Source of the DNA: Flavobacterium sp. NG2
Lineage (GTDB): Bacteria > Bacteroidota > Bacteroidia > Flavobacteriales > Flavobacteriaceae
Length of the DNA: 64,000 nucleotides
NCBI RefSeq assembly: GCF_034119845.1
Contig: NZ_CP139420.1
Span: 1,838,001-1,902,000 of the forward strand
Reading direction: 5' to 3'
The first letter of the stretch is position 1, and each line of letters begins with the position of its first letter. Shown here one piece after another: positions 52,322 through 61,544 of this stretch. The position numbers and the translations under genes were made by a program. The notes beneath the pieces are model-generated. The model was not told where the DNA came from and ran no database searches. It worked only from the letters and a program-made list of their open reading frames with translations.

Positions 52322-53182
52322 ATGAATTACATAAAACATCTAACAGGATTCTTCGACCGAATTGTTCAAGACCGCTCATTAAATCCAACACACATCAGTT
52401 TGTATATCTCACTTTTTCAATTTTGGAATGTCAACCGTTTTCAAAATCCAATCAGCATAACTCGTGATGAAGTAATGCGCATCAGTAAAATTTGTTCTAA
52501 AGCAACTTATCATAAATGTATGCGGGAACTAAACGAAAAAGGATACATCAAATACGAACCATCATTCAACCCATTCAAGGGTAGTATGGTCATACTTTTT
52601 AATTTTTCAGAAGACTTAAAACCTGTTCAAAAAAGAGTAAGCAATACCAAAAAAAAATCATCAAATGCAGGACAGGTTCTGAACAAGCATCAAACTAGTA
52701 ATGAAACAAGCACTGAACAAGCGCTAGTACCTTCTATAAACTATATAAACAAAACAAACATTTCAAACGTTTTAAACTTGGACGAGCAACCTCAAAATTT
52801 TGAAAATAAAGATGAAGATTTAAAAAATGGGAGTACGTACAAAAAAGAAAAAAGTTCCGTCAAAAAAGAAAAAGAGGAAAGTTGTCACACTGAGCTTGTC
52901 GAAGTGCATCCAAATCAAAAGTCAAATCCTATTTTGGAGGAAGTCAAATCCTATTTCCTCCAACAAAACTTCCCGGAACTTGAAGCCAATAAATTCTTCA
53001 ATTACTTCTCCAGCAACGGTTGGTTAGTGGGTGGCAAAACCCCGATGGTCGATTGGCAGGCATCAGCAAAAAACTGGATGTTAAATAGCATAAATTTCAA
53101 ACACAACGCCGATACAACACCGATACATCGAGCAAAACACCTCAACACAGGTACAGACAAAGATTATTCCGAACCCCTTTAA
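52322..53182 (+). CDS. Element replication/DnaD-like protein
   Basis: This 286-residue protein has an N-terminal winged-helix-like region (LTGFFDRIVQDRSLNPTHISLYISLFQFWNVNRF...ITRDEVMRISKICSKATYHKCMRELNEKGYIKY), as in replication initiators and DnaD. A low-complexity Lys/Ser/Asn linker follows (about 105-200). The C-terminus EVKSYFLQQNFPELEANKFFNYFSSNGWLVG...WQASAKNWML resembles helicase-loader partner segments. The ATPase gene downstream fits a DnaD/DnaC-type pair. The linker contains a piece of genomic repeat (52884-52906). Confidence 0.7.
   Translation: MNYIKHLTGFFDRIVQDRSLNPTHISLYISLFQFWNVNRFQNPISITRDEVMRISKICSKATYHKCMRELNEKGYIKYEPSFNPFKGSMVILFNFSEDLKPVQKRVSNTKKKSSNAGQVLNKHQTSNETSTEQALVPSINYINKTNISNVLNLDEQPQNFENKDEDLKNGSTYKKEKSSVKKEKEESCHTELVEVHPNQKSNPILEEVKSYFLQQNFPELEANKFFNYFSSNGWLVGGKTPMVDWQASAKNWMLNSINFKHNADTTPIHRAKHLNTGTDKDYSEPL
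52884..52906. repeat. Intergenic-type repeat inserted in a coding linker
   Basis: GTCACACTGAGCTTGTCGAAGTG is a fragment of the TGAGCTTGTCGAAG repeat common between flavobacterial genes. Here it is read as CHTELVEV inside the linker of the replication protein, in frame. Confidence 0.6.
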
Positions 53183-53190
53183 TCCAGTAC

Positions 53191-53219
53191 TGTCATTGCG
53201 AGGCACGAAGCAATCTCAC
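53191..53219. repeat. TGTCATTGCGAGGCACGAAGCAATCTCAC repeat fragment
   Basis: It matches a widely recalled intergenic repeat (GTCATTGCGAGG...GAAGCAATCTC) found across several phyla. It sits between the replication and ATPase genes. Confidence 0.6.
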
Positions 53220-53274
53220 TTTGCGAACCTTGCGTTCAACATTTATACCCTTTGCGGTTAATTTTTTTAAAATT

Positions 53275-53901
53275 ATGGAAACAGAAATAAAAAACCATTA
53301 CAACTATCCCGTTATAATCCTTTGGCTCGAAAAAAAAGGCATCGAATTATACGGAAATCATTTCAAAATCCTTGAAAGCGATTATCCCATAATTTACAAA
53401 CTCATTGCTTATTTCCTCAAAGACGAAGCGACTTGTTTTCAATACAACCTAAACCTCAACAAAGGAATTTTACTTTCTGGTCCAGTTGGTTGTGGAAAAA
53501 CATCACTAATGAATTTAATGAAACACCTCACTTCTACTGACTATAAATTTTATGTAAAACCGTGCCGGGATATCAGCTTTGAATTTATCCAGGACGGTTA
53601 CCAAATCATTCACAAATACAGCAAAGGAAAACTATACGAATCAGAACCTAAAACAATATGCTTTGATGATCTAGGAACTGAAAACAACCTAAAATACTAC
53701 GGAAATGAATGTAATGTAATGGCAGAAATTCTATTAAGTCGGTATGATATTTTCACAAGTAAAAAAATTCAAACGCATATAACGACAAATCTTTCTGCAA
53801 GTGAAATTGAGAATGTTTATGGAAATCGAGTTAGAAGTCGATTGAGAGAAATGATTAATTTGATAGCTTTTGAAAGAGATATAAATGATAAAAGAAAATA
53901 G
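53275..53901 (+). CDS. DnaC/IstB-like ATPase
   Basis: This 208-residue P-loop ATPase shows Walker A LLSGPVGCGKTSLMN (about 67-80), Walker B TICFDDLGTEN (about 126-136) and sensor region TNLSASEIENVYGNRVRSRLREM, which matches IstB/DnaC helicase loaders. The frame is open from 53221, but ATG 53275 removes a repeat-derived leader. It should load a helicase on the element with the preceding replication protein. Confidence 0.85.
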   Translation: METEIKNHYNYPVIILWLEKKGIELYGNHFKILESDYPIIYKLIAYFLKDEATCFQYNLNLNKGILLSGPVGCGKTSLMNLMKHLTSTDYKFYVKPCRDISFEFIQDGYQIIHKYSKGKLYESEPKTICFDDLGTENNLKYYGNECNVMAEILLSRYDIFTSKKIQTHITTNLSASEIENVYGNRVRSRLREMINLIAFERDINDKRK

Positions 53902-53937
53902 ATATTAATAGTTATTTTTGTAATCTAAATCATTATA

Positions 53938-56900
53938 ATGATAACTAGTATAGAACAAGCACTATTAAGTTGCAATCCAGATAAATTTGCCAATATTTGT
54001 AGATTATACCTAAGTTATAGGTATCCAATTGTAAATCCAACTGGATTAGTAGTCGGAAAAGAAAAGTCAAAGAAAGGAACTCCCGATAATTTTATTTCGG
54101 ATAATGATTCTTATATATTTAGTGAAATTACAACCATTGATAAAAACCAATTAGTTCCGAAATTAAAAAAAGATATTGAACATTGTTTTAATCAAAGTGA
54201 TATTTCTTCAGACAAAATAATTAGAATTATTTTAATCTGTAATCAAGAAATTACAACGAAAATTCAAGAAGAACTGAATGATCACAAAAACTCAATAAAT
54301 AGATATACCAAACTAGAAGTAATTGGTTTGGATGCTTTTGCAACTATTATTTTCAGAGATTTCCCTTCCTTGTCCAAAGAATTAGGATTACCTATCGATA
54401 CAGGTCAAATTTTAGAAATGAATGAATTTGTAATTCAGTATGAAAAATCAAAATTTGCTACACCATTATCAAATGCTTTTTTCAATAGAGAAACGGAATT
54501 AGAGAAAAGTATAGAACTATTAAAGCAGTATGATTTTTTACTAATTACTGGCCAAGCAGGTGTCGGTAAAACCAGATTTTCAATAGAGTTAGTTACTAAT
54601 TATTTGAAAAGTAATCCAGAATATATTGTAAAATACATTAGAAACAATAATCAACTAATCTGGGATGATTTAAAAATACAAATTACAAAAAACAATAAAT
54701 ATATAATTGTTGTTGATGATGCTAATAAACTCAAAAGTAATTTAACATCAATTATAAATTTTAAAAATGAATTCAATTCTGGGGACATTAAAATTATAAT
54801 GACTGTTAGAAATTATTTGAAACAAGAAATTGAATATCAACTCAAGGAAAACGGTTTAATTGAATTGGTAAATTTTGAGAAATCAGAATTAGCAAAAATC
54901 TTGCAATCCCCTGAATTTAATATTAATGATTATTATACTGATAGAATACATTCAATTTCAAAAGGTAATCCAAGAATTGCTCTTATGGGGGCTATTGCTG
55001 GCTTAAATAAAGAAATCGAAAAACTTACTAAAGCATCATTAATATTAGAAGAGTATTTTTCTTCGGCTAATAACAGCATAAAAGATGATTTAATTCTATT
55101 AAAGACTGCCGGGATACTAACACTTTTTAGATCTATCGATATTTCAAATTCAGGAGTAATTGATGAAATTTCAAAGCATTTTGATATCAGCAAAAATGAA
55201 TTGGTAGAAAAATTAAGCCTACTAGTAAAAAATGAAATTGCTGACGAATACAAAAACACGTATAAAATTGCTGACCAAATTCTTGGAGAATATATTTTCT
55301 ATTTAATTTTTATAAAAGAACAACATATTCCATTTAAACAACTATTGAATTTACATTTTGACGACCGTAAAATTTCATTGATGTCTCTTTTAAATCCAAT
55401 AATTAGCAATTATGGTTTTCACGAAATAAAAGATTTGATATTGTATGATGTGAATCAAAAATGGAATGCTATTCAAGAAGACCGCGATAAATCAATAAAA
55501 TTTTTAGAAAGCTTTTGGTTTTATTTAGAAACGGAAACAATAGTATTTATAAACAAAATCATAAGTTCAGAAACGGCTTTTGAAATAGATACTCTTGAGT
55601 TTGAAATTTACAAGGACAATTCTATTGAATCATATGATGATAAAATAATCAATCTTTTAGTAAATTTTCAAGACCTTCCGGATAAGTTTGAAGTGGCTTT
55701 AACATTATTATTAAAGTACGGATTATCAAGTCAACTGCTTTTTACTAAAGTCCTAAAAGTTTTTACACAATCATTTACATATAAAAGATTTAGCTATGAA
55801 TATGGTTATAAAATTCAAATAAAACTTTTTGATTTTTTATATTCTAAGGTTAATGAAAATAGTCTTTTTTATTCTAAAATCATTCTATTTATAGCGAATA
55901 AATATTTAATTGATAGCTATGAGTGTCATTATGGTGGAAACGGAAGACAATTCTATTTTAATCAAGAATACATTGTACTAACTGAAGAACAAAAGAATTT
56001 TAGAACTAAACTTTTTGAATTCATTTTTGACTGTTATAAAAATACAGAATTAAAAAATAGTGTATATGATTTCTTTGATAAGCATCGGTATTCACACCTA
56101 CATCAAAATGAGAAAAGAATAATAAATTTTGATAAAAAACTGATACTTCCTTTTTTTGAAAAAAAATTTAATAATGGAGAATTCAGAGAATCTTCAATTG
56201 TACATAATTATATAAGGAAACTTGGTTATTTAAAAATTAAGGTAAATAAAGAGGTGAAAAATCTTATTAGCTCAAAAGAATTTAAATTATGGTTATTACT
56301 AGACGAAGAAAAATTTGAAAGAAATGAAAAGATAATTAATAATTTTTCAGATTATACTTTTGATGATTATATAGATTTAATGCAGTCCGTGAATATAATT
56401 TTCGAAAATAAGAGTGGAAATTATTCTTGTTTTGAGACAATAACTAGTCCAGTTTCGGACATATTTAAAAATCTCGCTAAGAAAGATTTTAATCTGTTTA
56501 TTAAAGTATTGGAAAATGTGTTTCAGTATGAATATTCAAAAAATCTATATTTTAGAGTAATAATATCAAATATAAATTTTGATAAAGATAAGGTTGAAAA
56601 ATTAAAATTAGTATTTAAAAACAGTAGACATAGTGATATTAATTTAATGGAACTCTTTATAAGAATTCCAAAAGAATATTTAGAAATAGAGCACTATAAT
56701 TCAATTGTGGATATAATACAAAAAGATGATTTCAAAAATATTTGGTTTATAGATCATCTTATAAAAAGGGTTTCTGATTTAGAATTGAATATTGAAATTG
56801 AAATTGAGAAGTTACTCGATATAATAATTCTAAAAACTGAATTAAATGATAATCTGTTTATGTCTGGTGATTTTTTCGAAATAGTCAATGACCACTATCA

Positions 56901-57603
56901 ATCATCTTTCATAAGAAACTTAAAAAAAATTGAAAAGATTTATTTGTATTTAGATAATGCAGGAAGGCATTTTGATTATGATTTGAAAGTATTAAAGATG
57001 ATTTTATCACAAAACCCTAATTTTATAATTGATTTATTGAAATATAATTTTGACGATAAAGACTATTTGTCTAGAAGAGATTTTGAAGAAAATGATTTCA
57101 AGAAACTTTGGGATTTGGACAATTATGAAATTGTTTTTAAAAATATGATTAATTATTTAGTCAATTTTAAAAGTATATTTCTCCACCGTGCTTCAGAACT
57201 TTCTAGTGCATTTAGAGGGGATAGCCAAAAAGAAATTGATTTTTTACATAATCAATTGCTGAATACTGAAAATAAAAAGATGATTGAATTAATATTCAAT
57301 ATTATCACTAGTATTTACCGAGATAAAATGTTAGACTTTCTGAAATTGATTTTAGATAAAAATTGTGATGCAGAACTTTTCAAAAGACTTGATTTTTATA
57401 CTTCTGCTGGAATAACAATGGGTAGTAGATTGCCAAATATGCAATTTGAATTATCTCAATTTGAAAAAGTGAGAGATTTTCTTATAGAACAAAATAACAT
57501 AAACTACTATGAATTTATAGAAATCATTAATCGAAATATTATGTATTCTAAAATGAGTATTGAAAGCGAAAGAAAAAGTGAATTCGTTAGTGAATGGGAT
57601 TAA
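53938..57603 (+). CDS. STAND-type NTPase with N-terminal restriction-endonuclease-like domain
   Basis: This 1221-residue protein has the layout of anti-phage STAND sensors (Avs-like). Residues 1-150 carry a PD-(D/E)xK-like nuclease motif: KKGTPDNF (Asp50), then YIFSEITTIDK (Glu63, Thr65, Lys near 69). A P-loop NTPase follows, with Walker A GQAGVGKT (205-212), Walker B YIIVVDDAN (about 255-263) and a winged-helix-like region near 400-440. The C-terminal 700 residues are helical repeats suited to target sensing. It resembles the nSTAND3 group from memory. A -7-like TATTTTTG at 53913 gives it its own possible promoter. A plausible role is nuclease-mediated abortive defence. Confidence 0.8.
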   Translation: MITSIEQALLSCNPDKFANICRLYLSYRYPIVNPTGLVVGKEKSKKGTPDNFISDNDSYIFSEITTIDKNQLVPKLKKDIEHCFNQSDISSDKIIRIILICNQEITTKIQEELNDHKNSINRYTKLEVIGLDAFATIIFRDFPSLSKELGLPIDTGQILEMNEFVIQYEKSKFATPLSNAFFNRETELEKSIELLKQYDFLLITGQAGVGKTRFSIELVTNYLKSNPEYIVKYIRNNNQLIWDDLKIQITKNNKYIIVVDDANKLKSNLTSIINFKNEFNSGDIKIIMTVRNYLKQEIEYQLKENGLIELVNFEKSELAKILQSPEFNINDYYTDRIHSISKGNPRIALMGAIAGLNKEIEKLTKASLILEEYFSSANNSIKDDLILLKTAGILTLFRSIDISNSGVIDEISKHFDISKNELVEKLSLLVKNEIADEYKNTYKIADQILGEYIFYLIFIKEQHIPFKQLLNLHFDDRKISLMSLLNPIISNYGFHEIKDLILYDVNQKWNAIQEDRDKSIKFLESFWFYLETETIVFINKIISSETAFEIDTLEFEIYKDNSIESYDDKIINLLVNFQDLPDKFEVALTLLLKYGLSSQLLFTKVLKVFTQSFTYKRFSYEYGYKIQIKLFDFLYSKVNENSLFYSKIILFIANKYLIDSYECHYGGNGRQFYFNQEYIVLTEEQKNFRTKLFEFIFDCYKNTELKNSVYDFFDKHRYSHLHQNEKRIINFDKKLILPFFEKKFNNGEFRESSIVHNYIRKLGYLKIKVNKEVKNLISSKEFKLWLLLDEEKFERNEKIINNFSDYTFDDYIDLMQSVNIIFENKSGNYSCFETITSPVSDIFKNLAKKDFNLFIKVLENVFQYEYSKNLYFRVIISNINFDKDKVEKLKLVFKNSRHSDINLMELFIRIPKEYLEIEHYNSIVDIIQKDDFKNIWFIDHLIKRVSDLELNIEIEIEKLLDIIILKTELNDNLFMSGDFFEIVNDHYQSSFIRNLKKIEKIYLYLDNAGRHFDYDLKVLKMILSQNPNFIIDLLKYNFDDKDYLSRRDFEENDFKKLWDLDNYEIVFKNMINYLVNFKSIFLHRASELSSAFRGDSQKEIDFLHNQLLNTENKKMIELIFNIITSIYRDKMLDFLKLILDKNCDAELFKRLDFYTSAGITMGSRLPNMQFELSQFEKVRDFLIEQNNINYYEFIEIINRNIMYSKMSIESERKSEFVSEWD

Positions 57604-57620
57604 TAACAAAGTAATTAAAT

Positions 57621-58385
57621 ATGTGTAAAAAAACAAGAACCTCAATTCCGCAACTCAATAAAGTCAGGGCAATTCTTCAACAAGAAATAAACTCTAAATG
57701 TCCTTTTTGTAGTGGAACTGATGTTGGACATTTCGAAATACATCATATTGATGAAAATCCAAATAATCATAAAACTGAAAATTTACTTTTGCTTTGCCCA
57801 ACCTGTCATTCTAAAATAACTAAAAAGGACATTCTTATTGATGAAGTTTTGAAAGTAAAGCAAAATAAAACTAACCTAAATTCTATTATTCAATTTATTT
57901 CAACAACAATTGATAGTGAAAATTGTAGTTGGGAATCATACGAGAATATCCCTAATGCTTTTAAAGCAGTTAACCTTAAATCCTTATTTCCCATTTTTAA
58001 TTTCAGTTTAATAAATAATTCTGACAAACCGGTTTTACTAACTAATATTGTTATTACAAATAAGCATTTGCCTGTTGGTCTTAATGGACCATATACTCCA
58101 TTACCGTATATATTGAGACCAATCATAACTTATAAAATTAAATTACCTGGAAACAATAAAACAATCAATACATCTCTAATAGATGAAATAGTAATTCCGC
58201 AAGGAGAATTTTCCAAGTTTCAAATAGAATTATATTCTGAAAGTATGGATGATTTTATACCACCTAATAAATACGCTTTAAATTTAAAATTGGGTTTCAA
58301 TAATGATTTCTATATTGATATACCAAAGATTTTATTGAATTCTGATAAAGATTATAATAAACTAACCTATATTGGAACAAACTAA
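57621..58385 (+). CDS. HNH endonuclease-like protein with unknown C-terminal domain
   Basis: This 254-residue protein has an N-terminal HNH nuclease fold (about 20-75): CPFCSGTDVGHFEIHHIDENPNNHKTENLLLLCPTCHSKI, with both CxxC zinc pairs and the catalytic H-H-N set. The C-terminal 170 residues look beta-rich (NFSLINNSDKPVLLTNIVITNKHLP, FSKFQIELYSESMD) and are unfamiliar; they may bind a ligand or protein. It lies 17 bases after the STAND gene and 39 before the Septu-like ATPase, so it may belong to either system or link both. Confidence 0.8.
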   Translation: MCKKTRTSIPQLNKVRAILQQEINSKCPFCSGTDVGHFEIHHIDENPNNHKTENLLLLCPTCHSKITKKDILIDEVLKVKQNKTNLNSIIQFISTTIDSENCSWESYENIPNAFKAVNLKSLFPIFNFSLINNSDKPVLLTNIVITNKHLPVGLNGPYTPLPYILRPIITYKIKLPGNNKTINTSLIDEIVIPQGEFSKFQIELYSESMDDFIPPNKYALNLKLGFNNDFYIDIPKILLNSDKDYNKLTYIGTN

Positions 58386-58424
58386 ACACTAAATTTAGAA
58401 TAAAAAAACAACACTTATAACAAA

Positions 58425-60314
58425 ATGAAACTAGTAGCAATTTGGGTTGAAGATTTTATGCGAATTAAGAATCAAGGTTTTAACTTTGGAGGTAAAAATA
58501 CTTATGATTTCAATTTTAATAAAGAGGAAAGAATACTGAGAGTAAATTCAGTCAATACACCAGACTATTATGACTTATTTGATAATTCTGAAATCAAAAA
58601 TATATCTGGAATAATAGGCATAAATGGATCAGGAAAGAGCTCTTTATTAAAATTGATAAATGTAATTTCAGCTGAAAAGCCTCTTGAAAAAAATGTTGTC
58701 ATTATCATTGAAAACGAAGAAAAAAAGTCATTTGAAATATTTGATTATAGAAGTAGTACTTTCGGAGGTTTTGGAATGAACCAAGCTATTACTATTTTAC
58801 TTCCTGAAAAAGGTGATTTTTCAAAAGAAACAGAAAAAAAACAAAAGTTAACAATCAAAAAAAATATAAATCCATTCAAAGAAATTGATTTAATCTTCTA
58901 TTCAAACTTAACATCTAATCAAAATGTGAATTATTTAGGTTTAGATAATCATTTAAACCGTTCTGTTGATTATCAGTTAAGACAATCTCTCTCTCCAGAA
59001 AATGTATCTGAATATTTAAAACAATATAATAAAAAGAAAGAAGACAATCCTAAATTTTTACTTTTAGAAGAAAGCTTCAATTTACAATCTATATATCAAA
59101 ATAATAGGTTAGAAAGAATGGTACGTTTTCTTTCTGATTACAAAGAAAATAATTTTTCAATTTTAGGTGAAATAAATTTCCCCGATAGAATAACAATATG
59201 GTTTAATGAAAATATTTTTTCTCAGACAATTAAAGTTTTAGAAAATTCTGAATACGATTTTAAAAGATTAAAAGAAATATCTGAGCATTGTTTTAAATCA
59301 TATAATCAAATCACAAATCCTAAAGAGAAATTAAAAAATGGAATAAAATTTCATTACTTCTTTTTTGCTTTCTATAATGATTTTTTTAAAAGAAGTGGTG
59401 AATTTGGGTATCTAGAGAATATTTCAACTTTTGTTAAATCTGTTTCTTTAGATGGTAATATTTTTAACTCAATATTTGAATTTTTAATTTCTCACAATAG
59501 TGAAAAACAAAATTATGAGATTGATAAAATTAATGTTTTATTAAAAAACCTTGATATTCTACTCGAAAATATCGAAATAAATGAGTCAAAAGAATTCTTT
59601 GGTAATGGAAATTATGAACTCTCAATAAACAAGCATTTATGGGAATTTCTAAAAGAAATACTTCAAATAACAGATTTCAAATTTGAAGCTTTAATAGATT
59701 ACCGTATTACTCCTTTTAGTTCAGGAGAAGAAGCCATTCTATATCAATTATCAGAGTTTCACGAAGCATTCAATCACTCCCAAAAAGATAATATACTAAT
59801 TAGTATTGATGAAGGAGAATTGTATTTACATCCTGAATGGCAGAGAAAATATATAAATACCTTATTTCAATTTTTCCAACTTTATGGAAAAAAATATGAG
59901 AAAAAAATCCAAATCATTATTACCTCGCATTCTCCTTTTATAGTTTCTGATATTCCAAAACACAACCTAATATTTTTGACAAAAGATGGAAAAGGAAATT
60001 GTAAAGTATCTAAGTCGGAAAATCACTTACCAACTATGGGAGGCAATATTTTTGAACTTTTCAATGATGGATTCTATGTTAAGGAATTTATTAGCGAGTT
60101 TGCTTTCCACAAAATTAATCAAGCTATAAAGTGGTTAAATGATGAAGAATCAGAGTTTAAAGATATTCTTGAAGTTGAAAATTTCAATAAACTAATAGGC
60201 GAATCTTTAATTAGAGATGAAATTCAAAAAATGATTGATTTCAAAAAAATGAAAAATTTTGATGAATATTACGAACTCATTAAAACCAATAAATCTACCA
60301 ACAAAAATGATTAG
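58425..60314 (+). CDS. AAA ATPase of an ATPase/HNH defence pair (Septu PtuA-like)
   Basis: This 629-residue ABC-type (AAA_15/21) ATPase has Walker A GINGSGKS (65-72), a coiled/helical middle (about 120-430), the signature region ITPFSSGEEAIL (about 431), Walker B ILISIDEGELYLHPEW (about 455-470) and the H-loop IITSHSPF (about 498). No TOPRIM domain is seen, which separates it from OLD proteins. The next gene is an HNH nuclease overlapping by eight bases, as in Septu (PtuA/PtuB). It should form an oligomer that controls the nuclease during infection. Confidence 0.82.
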   Translation: MKLVAIWVEDFMRIKNQGFNFGGKNTYDFNFNKEERILRVNSVNTPDYYDLFDNSEIKNISGIIGINGSGKSSLLKLINVISAEKPLEKNVVIIIENEEKKSFEIFDYRSSTFGGFGMNQAITILLPEKGDFSKETEKKQKLTIKKNINPFKEIDLIFYSNLTSNQNVNYLGLDNHLNRSVDYQLRQSLSPENVSEYLKQYNKKKEDNPKFLLLEESFNLQSIYQNNRLERMVRFLSDYKENNFSILGEINFPDRITIWFNENIFSQTIKVLENSEYDFKRLKEISEHCFKSYNQITNPKEKLKNGIKFHYFFFAFYNDFFKRSGEFGYLENISTFVKSVSLDGNIFNSIFEFLISHNSEKQNYEIDKINVLLKNLDILLENIEINESKEFFGNGNYELSINKHLWEFLKEILQITDFKFEALIDYRITPFSSGEEAILYQLSEFHEAFNHSQKDNILISIDEGELYLHPEWQRKYINTLFQFFQLYGKKYEKKIQIIITSHSPFIVSDIPKHNLIFLTKDGKGNCKVSKSENHLPTMGGNIFELFNDGFYVKEFISEFAFHKINQAIKWLNDEESEFKDILEVENFNKLIGESLIRDEIQKMIDFKKMKNFDEYYELIKTNKSTNKND

Positions 60315-61254
60315 TGTACATTACTCAAATTATAAATCTTTTTTAGAAACACATTCAGAATCTATTTTGGACTATTGTAATACAATTGCTAAAAAATATA
60401 GTACTAAAAATATAGATAGTTTGATAAAAAACTATTTTAACGGATTTATAAGTGATTTTGAGGATTTGTTAAAAGCTAGTCCTGAAAAATTATATAAAAT
60501 TAAAACTTATTTCGATGCACTGCCTTTAGCTGACCGAGAACTAATCAACAAAGATTTTGACCTCGAAACCCTGTATAATTATTTTATTAATGGAATCTAC
60601 GAAAATAAAAAACTTGGTATTAAATATTCATCTTCGTATTTAGCCGATAACTTAGACATCTTCGCTTGTCCATATTGCAATGAAAATTTTACATATTCAT
60701 TCAGGTATAAAGCTGGTGTCAATCCTGTTAGAAGAACATTTGATTGGGATCATATTTACTCCAAAACGGATTATCCTTTTTTAGCCATTTCATTCTTTAA
60801 TTTAGTTCCTTGCTGTAAAGTCTGTAATTTTATTAAATCAGATCAAAATATAGATTTTTTTAATCCCCATCAAAATATTAACGTTAATGATTCTTATTTT
60901 TTTCTTCTAAACCCTACAGGAGCTGGTTTTATTACAGATACTAGTAAATTAGAATTAAATCTAGTTCTAATTAAAACTAAATATAAAGATGAATTCAAAA
61001 ATTCTATTTCAACAATAGGTTTATTAGATAGATATAGAACCCATAAAGAAATTATAAAAGATATTCTCAATAAACAAAGAATGTATCCATTGACATATAT
61101 TAAGGCTATTAGTCAACAATTACCCCTTAGTAATAGTTCCTCATTAAGCCAATTGAGGACAACACTTTATGGAACTAATTTCAACCATCAATATTATTAT
61201 AAAAGACCTTTTTCGAAGCTAACTTTTGATATTTTAAATTATACCAAACCTTAA
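60307..61254 (+). CDS. HNH endonuclease partner (Septu PtuB-like)
   Basis: This 315-residue protein has an HNH zinc-finger nuclease core: FACPYCNENFTY (about 119-130), TFDWDHIYSKTDYPFLAISFFNLVPCCKVCN (about 145-175), giving D-H, N and second C-x-x-C. The upstream part is helical. The frame begins at 60259, but ATG 60307 overlaps the ATPase stop by eight bases (ATGATTAG), a coupling start. Septu PtuB proteins are HNH nucleases of this kind. A strong hairpin follows. Confidence 0.8.
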   Translation: MISVHYSNYKSFLETHSESILDYCNTIAKKYSTKNIDSLIKNYFNGFISDFEDLLKASPEKLYKIKTYFDALPLADRELINKDFDLETLYNYFINGIYENKKLGIKYSSSYLADNLDIFACPYCNENFTYSFRYKAGVNPVRRTFDWDHIYSKTDYPFLAISFFNLVPCCKVCNFIKSDQNIDFFNPHQNINVNDSYFFLLNPTGAGFITDTSKLELNLVLIKTKYKDEFKNSISTIGLLDRYRTHKEIIKDILNKQRMYPLTYIKAISQQLPLSNSSSLSQLRTTLYGTNFNHQYYYKRPFSKLTFDILNYTKP

Positions 61255-61274
61255 TGTATTTATTAAGTTAAATA

Positions 61275-61315
61275 TTAACCTTTGGCAAAAAAACTGTTTT
61301 ATTGCCAAAGGTTAA
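61275..61315. terminator. Perfect 14-bp hairpin after the defence operon
   Basis: TTAACCTTTGGCAA (61275-61288) pairs with TTGCCAAAGGTTAA (61302-61315). The U tract is short, but it ends the STAND-HNH-ATPase-HNH run. Confidence 0.65.
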
Positions 61316-61419
61316 TTTAAACAAAAGTCTATTTCTCAATACTCCATCTATTTTTTAAATACGTTCATAAAAAGATTACTACAGTTTTTTTTGCACATAT
61401 AATCTTTACCTTTTGACAC

Positions 61420-61450
61420 AAGATAAACCTCATAATTTGAGGTTTATCTT
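61420..61450. terminator. Second hairpin before the AbiE operon
   Basis: AAGATAAACCTCA and TGAGGTTTATCTT are perfect complements around TAATT. It may insulate the AbiE promoter from upstream transcription. Confidence 0.6.
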
Positions 61451-61470
61451 CGTTATTCATATAAAATCAA

Positions 61471-61528
61471 TATATTTGTTCATAATTTTTATTCGTTCAC
61501 GAATAATGAACGCAAAAAAATAATGAAC
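61471..61528 (+). promoter_or_regulatory. AbiE promoter with symmetric four-half-site operator
   Basis: The -7 element TATATTTG is at 61471-61478. Half-sites GTTCAT (61478), GTTCAC (61495), ATGAAC (61506) and ATGAAC (61523) form two nested inverted repeats about one centre (61503), with 17-base spacing on each side. AbiEi antitoxins are known to autorepress through inverted repeats at their own promoter, and this layout fits. Confidence 0.75.
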
Positions 61529-61544
61529 ATAAAGAGTTTTTAGA

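Noticed and set aside
58425..60314. ATPase as an OLD-family or Gabija-type nuclease
   Set aside because: No TOPRIM domain follows the ATPase, and the partner is an HNH protein rather than a UvrD-like helicase.
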